Shown one piece after another: positions 58,086-64,000 of a stretch of DNA of 64,000 nt. The stretch lies in contig OY821788.1 in NCBI GenBank assembly GCA_963682175.1, positions 15,394,001-15,458,000 of the forward strand, written 5' to 3'. The notes under the pieces were generated by a model. It had not been told where the DNA came from. It searched no databases and saw only the letters and a program-made list of their open reading frames with translations. Positions within the stretch are counted from its first letter, which is position 1. The number at the start of each line of letters is the position of its first letter. This DNA is from Triglochin maritima. Lineage: Eukaryota > Streptophyta > Magnoliopsida > Alismatales > Juncaginaceae. Made by a program: the position numbers and the translations under genes.

Positions 58086-58360
58086 TCAATCAAGCCTCGT
58101 TAGGTGTTGAGTGGGTGGCGACAAGGGACGAGTATACACGCGGACTTGATCCTCCCGTTTTATCTCTCGGGTCTTGTCTTTACCTATATTATGTCATTTA
58201 CTCGTCATTGATGTAATCAAACTTTGAATCTTTTTGTAACGGTGGACCTTGGTTAAGTATTTATGAGTAATTCTTTCTGTCTTATGTCATCTGGGGTTTT
58301 CTTTCTGGTCTTATAATAATACGTTACAATTTTGGTACGTATTATTTAAAAATTGAAATC
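58086..58360 (+). mobile_element. Unassigned LTR end, related to 735-1180
   Basis: Shares gggtggcgac, ggacgagt, gatcctcc and tgatgtaatca in the same order as 938-1060, and ends with acgttaca-like sequence (58323-58331). I take it as a fragment of the same Tekay-like family. No coding sequence. Confidence 0.4.
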
Positions 58361-59219
58361 CAATTCAAAGTTGTAGTGTCGTCACAGTTTTCAGTTTTTG
58401 CTCGGTTTGTGAAATATTGATTATTTCGGTCGTTTCCATGCAAATAAATGTTAAGATTACTCGTTGGAGATTGACATGTATTTTATTATGTTTCCTTGAT
58501 TTCATTTCATTAATGAAGATAAGTTCAACGATAATATGCCCAAGACTGCAAAGTCTCATATTCCGAGCCCATCGCGTCGACACATCCATTGTATTAATTT
58601 TTTTACTAAGTATTGTAATATTATACCTATTGAAGCTATAAAGTACAATTAAAAACAATGGAATCTGAATCAGTTAAGTAGAGTATAACCATTATACTAA
58701 TACATATTTAGCAAAGCAATCAACTCTTAGAAACGCTAAAACTATCAAATCATAGAAATGGTTAAAAACGATTTTTAAAATTTATTTGCATATGGAGTAA
58801 GCAAATACTGTAAGAATATCATCGGAATGGATGAACAAGTTAGTGGAATTTTTTGCGTAATCATTTCTACATTTGCATGCAAAATTTTCGGTAATAAATT
58901 GATAGTTTATAATTAAAATATATTTCAATTTACTTTTACAATACGTAAACTTGAATGGACAACAATAGGACAAATCTCTATCCCAAACTAACGTTGGGCA
59001 CAACTCGATTCAAATTGGATTTGGAATTTTTCTGAACACAAAGTAAACTAATTTTGGTATAAGAAAATCCCAACCAAATCGAACCGGATTTTTGTTTCTG
59101 TTTTAAAATTTGATTGCATTTTGGATTATATATTACAACTGGCCAACTCATCCGAAATAACGAGAAATTTGCAACAAAAATATTGAGAAAAAATGGCAAA
59201 TGTAATTAAAACTAACGCA
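58361..59219. other. Intergenic DNA with one arm of a direct duplication
   Basis: No gene seen. 58743-59120 matches 61133-61500 in the same orientation: tggatgaacaa, aatttac(t/g)tttaca, gaacaa... caataggacaaatctct, gattcaa(a/t)ttg(g/a)att, ttggtataa(g/a)a. The duplicated stretches lie on both sides of the DUF295 pseudogene. Confidence 0.6.
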
Positions 59220-59228
59220 TAAAAATTA

Positions 59229-59632
59229 GGGTTAATTAAAGTTTGACCCCCTGAACTATGCATTGATATCACTTTGCCCCCTTGAAGTTTCAAAGTTAAC
59301 AGTTACTCCCCTGAACTTTAATTTTGTAACACTTTGCCCCCTGAACTTAAAAAACTCATTATTTAACACACATTCGACGTTTTTTTCCTAATTTTTTTTG
59401 TTGTATCCCTAATACACTCCTAAACATATATTTACGTGAAAGTTTGGATCGAAACGGAGGTCGGATATGGTTGGAATTTGGGTCGAATTGAGTGTCAAAT
59501 AATGAGTTTTTTAAGTTCAGGGGGGCAAAGTGTTACAAAATTAAAGTTCAGGGGAGGTAACTGTTAAGTTTGAAAGATCAGGGGGGCAAAGTGATACCAA
59601 GTCATAGTTCATGGTCAAACTGTAATTAACCC
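59229..59632. mobile_element. Mutator-type MITE
   Basis: 404 bp with long terminal inverted repeats starting GGGTTAATT (left) and ending AATTAACCC (right). The repeats extend about 140 bp inwards with the cccctgaactt and actttgccccc units. A perfect 9-bp TSD TAAAAATTA lies at 59220-59228 and 59633-59641. Nine-base TSDs with long inverted repeats are diagnostic of Mutator-like elements. It has no coding capacity. It lies just beyond the 3' end of the DUF295 pseudogene. Confidence 0.95.
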
Positions 59633-59734
59633 TAAAAATTAAAAAGTTCTGACATCTATTGCAAAATGAAAAGGCATAATTATTATTTAAACGTAAAAAA
59701 ATCAATAAGAAGGAGAACGTAAGAAAAGTTGATG

Positions 59735-60611
59735 GGACGTAAGAGAAAAGGAGGCTCCGGTAACCATGCTGACATCGAACCTCTTTCCATATCATAGCTG
59801 AAGATTCTCTCATCTCACAATGCAGAAAGTAGATCTTGTTGTTCAAAAATCCAGATTGTGGTCCGACCGAGTAAGCGACGGAACCATCAAAGCCAAGAAA
59901 CAATGTCTGACTCCCAATTTCTGTCACTTCGACCCACAATCCACTCGCAAAATCCATCTTGAACACTTTGAATGTAGTATTCAAGTCCCTCTCGCATTGA
60001 AACCGTCAACCATGAACAACTCCGAGTCATCGAAAGACGCCACCAGCGCACGTTCGCGATCGCCCCCATAGTACTCACCACTGTTGTCACTAAAATGCGG
60101 AAACCTTCCCACTACCTTGATTGACAAGCTACTAGAAGATATCTGTATTAATCGAAGATTACAACCATATTTCACGGCATAAACTTGTCCCTGGAAGATG
60201 GTCATTACTAAATTACCACAAAATGTCTGGACTATCACAGTGAAAGAGCACAACCTTGGGGTTTGGATCAGACGGTCGAGGTGGCGTTACGACAAAACTC
60301 AGCCCTTCTGTGGAATCCAATTGCAAGTCAAAAGGTGGAAGCGAGAGTTTTGTGAGAGAGACGGGGTCCCACAGGGTGCAAGGGGAAGCGGTGCTGTCCC
60401 TACTTAGTAACCACCCTTGACAACATGTCCAATATTCCTCCCTGTTGTTTGAATTTACTGCTTTCGGCGTGGTTTCAATTTCCACAGATGTCCCGTCGGA
60501 GATGCTTGTGAAGGTTCCCAGACGACGGCCTCTACCATTGCAGAAGCAAATCCATGGAGATAGTTCGAGATTAAATGGATATTCTTGACTAGCTAGGAAT
60601 GTTGCCAACAA
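59735..60611 (-). pseudogene. DUF295 protein gene, F-box missing, frameshifted
   Basis: Minus strand, three segments. Segment one: S-P-W-I-C-F-C-N-G, then C-C-Q-G-W-L-L-S-R-D, L-W-D-P-V-S-L-T-K-L-S-L-P-P-F, then N-P-K-V-V-L-F-H, ending after I-L-W at 60213. Segment two (frame changed, apparently with a small deletion): T-I-F-Q-G-Q-V-Y-A-V, F-D-D-S-E-L-F-M-V-D. Segment three: T-F-K-V-F-K-M-D-F-A-S-G-L-W-V-E-V, A-L/T-L-F-L-G-F-D-G-S-V-A, N-K-I-Y-F-L, then, after another shift, Y-D-M-E-R-G-S-M and W-L-P-E-P-P-F. This is the DUF295 domain of plant F-box proteins, which act as substrate adaptors of SCF ubiquitin ligases. The F-box itself is missing upstream of 60611 and there are at least three frame breaks. 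Confidence 0.85.
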
Positions 60612-61794
60612 TTAATGACATGACATGGACTTCTCAACATAGATGGTAGAAAATATAATAGGAATGATATTCCACAATTCCCTTACAAGTACTTATATAC
60701 ATGGATTTAGCTCACGAGTTGAATTACGTAACCATCCGAAATTATCTCCAAGCTGATTAAAACAAATTAAATCCTAAAATATTTTTCCTTTAGGGAAAGG
60801 TCAACCATATGCTCCTAAATATTCGTCCGATTCCTCATTCCTTGGCTTGGGATTCTTTATTTTATGAATGTATGGCTATGGTGATGTACATCGTATTATA
60901 TAATGTTAATCTATGGTTGACATATTTATGGATAAATACATTATACATGCGAACATATTTAGATAGGTCATTCGTACACAATAATGTCCCCCATTCAACT
61001 CTCGGCTTGCATCATTTCTACACGGTTCGGAAGTTACAATTGCAAACCTCCTTTTATTTCGAAATATATAATAATAATAATAATAGTAATAATAACAATA
61101 TCATTATTATTATATCAAAATAACAACTATCAAAGCATACAAACGGTTAAATAGTATAATACTGAAAATTGTATTGCCATTGAAACGAGTAAATATGGAT
61201 GAACAAAATAGTAATATTCTTTAACGTGATTTTTTTTACACTTTCTTGTGAAATACTCAGTAAAAGTAAAATCAAATTTTAATTTACGTTTACAAAGCAC
61301 ACAAAAAAACAAAAAAAACGTCAAGTTGAATGAACAATAGGACAAATCTCTGCTCTAAAATTGAGGTGCGCACGTCGATTCAATTTGAATTTCGGATTTT
61401 CTGATGCTAAAGTAGACAAATTTCGGTATAAAAGATCTCAAAGAAAATTAAACCCAATTCATTTCCGTTTAAATTCGGTTTGCATCTGATGTTAATGTTC
61501 ATTGATCGAGTAGAAAATCTCCAAAGTAAAAAGAAATTTAATCTTCATCTTGGATTATATCTCACTCGTTCCTATCTCTATGTTGGATTATCCATCAACG
61601 CATATTTATCCTTCTAGAAAAATTTCCATAAGAAATTTCTTTTGAGGGTTTTTTATATTTTGAGACTAGGTCCACTAACGGCATGTTTTCCTCTCTATTT
61701 CGCATTTTTCTTTTGAAAGTTATGCGCCGATCATACTATTATTTTTTGAATTTTTTCTCAGGTAACGTGATGATCATTTGAACTGATTCCATGT

Positions 61795-61797
<3 letters not shown>
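60612..61797. other. Intergenic DNA with second arm of the direct duplication
   Basis: No gene. An (AAT)n/(ATT)n stretch that can fold on itself lies at 61068-61120. 61133-61500 duplicates 58743-59120. The rest is AT-rich. Confidence 0.6.

Positions 61798-61841
<44 letters not shown>
61798..61841. repeat. (TA)n microsatellite
   Basis: About 21 TA units immediately before a MITE-like element that begins at 61842. Confidence 0.95.
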
Positions 61842-61845
<4 letters not shown>

Positions 61846-62046
61846 CAAGCTCTAGTGAGCCCAGGGCTCATCAAATTTAGTTTAAGTCCCGTACAATCTC
61901 ACCATTGGATCTTATTTACAGTTAATCTCACCATTCATTAGCATAACCGTTTTTTTCTTAATCTACCTTACATTTTGAAATGAGTGGTGGATATTGTAGG
62001 GGTTTAATTTAGTTTGATTAAGCCCTGGCTCACTTGAGAATTCCTG
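61842..62046. mobile_element. Short MITE-like element inside a TA microsatellite
   Basis: 205 bp with TA repeats on both sides. The left end is AGGGTCAAGCTCTAGTGAGC and the right end, inverted, is CAGGAATTCTCAAGTGAGCC; both continue into CAGGGCT. They form imperfect terminal inverted repeats of about 30 bp. No coding potential. A TA target cannot be separated from the microsatellite. Confidence 0.75.
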
Positions 62047-62118
62047 TATATATATATATATGTATATATATATGTATATATACACATATATGTATATACA
62101 CATATATGTATATATATA
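62047..62118. repeat. TA-rich microsatellite with TG/CA interruptions
   Basis: Runs of TA interrupted by tgta and acacat units. It continues the microsatellite into which the 61842-62046 element was inserted. Confidence 0.9.
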
Positions 62119-62175
62119 ACGGTTTTCTCCATAATATTTTGTCATAACAATAACTAATATAAAATGGCAAATACA

Positions 62176-62414
62176 CATTCAATGATAGAAATATAAACGC
62201 CAAAAGGCCCAAAACGGTATTGCGAATTTTGAGGAAATTATTCCTTACAAAGTTAAAAAAAGTAGAGGTTAGTTAGCTGGGTCAATAATTCGAAAATACC
62301 CATTCAATCGTAGAAATATTAAACAACATAACGGTTTTGCGAATTTCGAAGATATTATATATTACAAAATTGAAAAAGTTTGGGTTATTAAGGTAGGTCA
62401 ATAATTCGAAAATA
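62176..62414. repeat. Diverged tandem duplication upstream of the F-box gene
   Basis: Two units, 62176-62300 and 62301-62414, each starting cattcaat(g/c)(a/g)tagaaatat and ending gtcaataattcgaaaata. The units differ by substitutions and small indels. They lie about 250 bp before the F-box start codon, so they may overlap its promoter. Confidence 0.85.
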
Positions 62415-62521
62415 TTTCCATAACCAATCGGTCTTATAGTTCATTTTCTTTCCTCTCAAATTCTTCAACATCCGTGCATATATACAACTGTAACACTTTA
62501 AACTTTTCGGTCCTTAACCAG

Positions 62522-62632
62522 GTTAGTACTTCTTTTACTTGCTCTTTCGAGGTTTAATTCTATCATATGTTCGCACATATCCCAAATAGCTCCAACCAAA
62601 ACTAAGATATGAAAATGTTTTGCATTGATTAG
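62522..62632 (+). other. Possible 5'-UTR intron of the F-box gene
   Basis: CCAG/GTTAGT at 62518-62527 and TTGATTAG/G at 62625-62633 form plausible splice sites in a T-rich stretch ahead of the ATG at 62661. Inferred from sequence only. Confidence 0.35.
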
Positions 62633-62660
62633 GATATATACGGTGTGTTTTATCGTGATC

Positions 62661-63029
62661 ATGGATGAGCAAAAAGGATGGTCAGAAGTGCCCTACGACG
62701 TCATGAACTTGATCGCTTCAAGGCTCGCGATAGCTGACATAGGTCGTGCCAGCATGGTCTGCAAGTGGTGGCGTTCAATCTTGGGTCGTATATTTTCGCA
62801 GAGTCAGTCGCTCCCAATATTGTTGCATACACGGCCAACCGAGTCAGGCAACAAAAGAGAAGGAAACTGCCGTTTGTTTTCCCCGTGGAACAATAGTATC
62901 TACAAGGTTCAAGTCGGAAGGACGTTCGAGGGGGAAATCCAATATTCCAATTACGGTTGGGTGTTGGTGTTAAATCCAGAGAACCAAGTCTACTTGGTAA
63001 ACCCAATGACTTCCCGAAGAATCTGTTGA
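62661..63029 (+). pseudogene. F-box/DUF295 protein, truncated after about 122 residues
   Basis: The ATG at 62661 begins M-D-E-Q-K-G-W-S-E-V-P-Y-D-V, a normal F-box start; an upstream in-frame ATG-like extension is not needed. The F-box runs over residues about 7-42: W-S-E-V-P-Y-D-V-M-N-L-I, then R-A-S-M-V-C-K-W-W-R-S-I-L. The start of the DUF295 region follows (L-P-I-L-L-H, then C-R-L-F-S-P-W-N-N-S-I-Y-K-V, Y-G-W-V-L-V-L, V-Y-L-V-N-P-M-T-S-R-R-I) and the frame stops at 63027-63029. Family members are about 350-400 residues, so some two thirds of the protein is missing and no continuation is seen downstream. It could still make a short F-box protein that binds SKP1 without a substrate domain. 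Opposite in strand to the DUF295 remnant at 59735-60611. Confidence 0.8.
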
Positions 63030-63554
63030 TACAATTACAAATATGATCATGTAATACAGTGGGTTACATATGTCGAATAAATATTCCATAAGGATCCAGA
63101 TAAAGCCAACATACAAAAACATGTAAAGGAAAACAAGAAACGAAGGAACATGAATCAGAAACGACCTCATAGACCGAGCCGTCGGAAGGCGACTTGCCTC
63201 AGAGAAAATATCGGCCCACATACCAGTGCGTTTGATGGTCTGCCGGTTTTCTCCCAGGATAGAACGGTCTCACCGTCGAACAGGCGCACACCGGAGTCGA
63301 CGGACCACGAAAGCAGCGCAAGAATCAGACGTTGAACAACTTTGGATTCGGGGAAGGAAATCGCCGGAGAGGGACGGTTTCCGTAGAGATGATGGAAATA
63401 GAACGTGTATATTAGGAGGAAACTGTCATGATATATATATATGTATTTATTCTTGTAACCGTCAAGGACTTAATTGCAAAAACAATTACCTTGAGGTCCA
63501 AAAATAAATACACCCATCACCCTGAGGCTAAAGCCTCTAATTTCCCCCAAATCC
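63030..63554. other. CpG-containing region, possible 5' end of a minus-strand gene
   Basis: 63150-63420 is unusually GC- and CpG-rich for this window. On the minus strand it looks like a plant gene leader: a TATA-like TACATATATATATATC at about 63430-63445, CT-rich stretches, then an ATG at about 63221 opening 83 codons with a hydrophobic stretch (F-L-V-F-L-Y-M-F-L-Y-V-G-F-I-W-I-L). I cannot match it to a family. It may be a promoter fragment carried here when the F-box gene was truncated. Confidence 0.3.
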
Positions 63555-63650
63555 CCCGCTGTCACGTCACGTCACGCCACGCCACGCCACGCCACGCCTC
63601 GCCTCGCCTCGCCCCGACCCGGACCGGGACGGGCGCGCGCGCGCGTGTGT
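63555..63650. repeat. Stepwise-changing GC-rich pentamer repeat
   Basis: Runs of CGTCA, then CGCCA, then CGCCT units, followed by GACCCGGACCGGGACGGGC and a (GC)n/(GT)n stretch. Each block differs from the last by one base. It stands out against the AT-rich surroundings. Open frames through it are artefacts of the repeat. Confidence 0.92.
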
Positions 63651-63699
63651 GGAGAATTCTCTCCTCCTCTCTTTCCACCTACAAAGTGACAAGTGAATA

Positions 63700-64000
63700 G
63701 TATGTTTATCAACATCCTTCAACTTGTTAGCTTTGCCAATGTGGGACTAAAAAGTAGAGGTGAGCACATGGCACATGGGGCAATAGTTCTCATCTTCATC
63801 TCAACATTGGATTTCTTCAATTGAGCTATTCATGGGCCTAGCCCAAACTCAATATTCCAACAATCCCCCACAAATCCATTGTTGATCGAGCGACCAAACC
63901 TTGCAGCCTAGTGCTTTCAGTAATGGTACCTTTCGGGTTTGAACCACGACCTGAGTCCTTCAACTTTACCCCCACAGGAACTAAGTGAAACGAAGTCTTG
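63700..64000. mobile_element. Possible LTR fragment at the window edge
   Basis: Contains ttgccaatgtgggac and ccaacaatcccccaca, phrases that recur in plant LTR ends, and a stretch about cctttcgggtttgaacc. I cannot place the element or its ends within the window. Confidence 0.3.

Noticed and set aside
61963..62212. Tyr/Ile-rich short open frames
   Set aside because: They are translations of the TA microsatellite.
63428..63700. 90-codon frame with His/Ala/Arg/Pro repeats
   Set aside because: It is produced by the pentamer repeat and does not start or end at gene-like signals.
63920..63960. tRNA-like phrase gggtttgaacc
   Set aside because: The rest of a tRNA cloverleaf (acceptor pairing, D and anticodon arms) is not present around it.

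Overview
The window looks like plant nuclear DNA, most likely a eudicot. It is almost wholly a nest of LTR retrotransposons. The plant evidence is Ty3/gypsy elements of the Athila type (tRNA-Asp-like primer sites, protease motif D-L-G-A-S), Ty1/copia elements with initiator-Met primer sites, a Helitron carrying RPA1-like exons, a Mutator-type MITE and two F-box/DUF295 gene remnants. I cannot name the species. No intact host gene, rRNA, tRNA or CRISPR array was found. Family labels A, B, C, K, D and E are mine.

Layout. 1-734 is part of a copia LTR (family C). 735-1180 is an unassigned LTR end. 1181-3290 is a minus-strand gypsy A leader plus LTR, sitting in a minus-strand copia K remnant (3291-4909). 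4910-6422 is a gypsy 3' fragment. 6423-13897 is a complete gag-protease-only gypsy B element, 7.5 kb, with target-site duplication (TSD) CCTAT. 13898-17164 is a decayed minus-strand gypsy A head, followed by a plus-strand A LTR piece to about 17965. 18958-20502 is a solo family C LTR (TSD GTTTT). 20691-31640 is one long degenerate Athila-like element (LTR, primer site, leader, gag, protease, RT, RNase H). It is broken by a truncated K LTR (21450-22795), a shrunken B element (24196-26112, TSD GCAGC) and a solo K LTR (28258-30312, TSD TTAAG). 31646-40907 is an A LTR split by a 7,250-bp Helitron (32395-39644). 40908-45284 holds an A-like leader, a rearranged gag and an integrase C-terminus. 45285-58085 is a gypsy E region: an LTR, an ORF1 interrupted by a complete gag-only copia C element (47994-53345, TSD AAAGG), and a second LTR interrupted by a solo K LTR (55786-57658, TSD CTAAG). 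58086-64000 is the least repetitive part, with two broken DUF295 genes, two MITEs, tandem repeats and a GC-rich pentamer tract.

How the parts relate. No element here encodes all the functions it would need to move. B1 and C1 have paired LTRs, primer site, polypurine tract and gag, but no reverse transcriptase or integrase, so they would depend on proteins supplied by other copies. Most insertions can be proved from the sequence: removing the inserted piece and one TSD copy restores the host gag, RT or ORF1 reading, or the uninterrupted LTR.

The most unusual signal is a shared promoter design. Unrelated gypsy and copia families each carry their own CpG-containing dyad motif, arranged as doublets at fixed spacing: 19 to 22 bp in families A, C, K and E/D, and 32 bp in B. 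Where a TATA box can be seen the doublet lies upstream of it, and in the gypsy families a second doublet lies in the 5' leader. The motif sequence differs by family, but the spacing stays near two or three helical turns. This may be a family-specific operator system.
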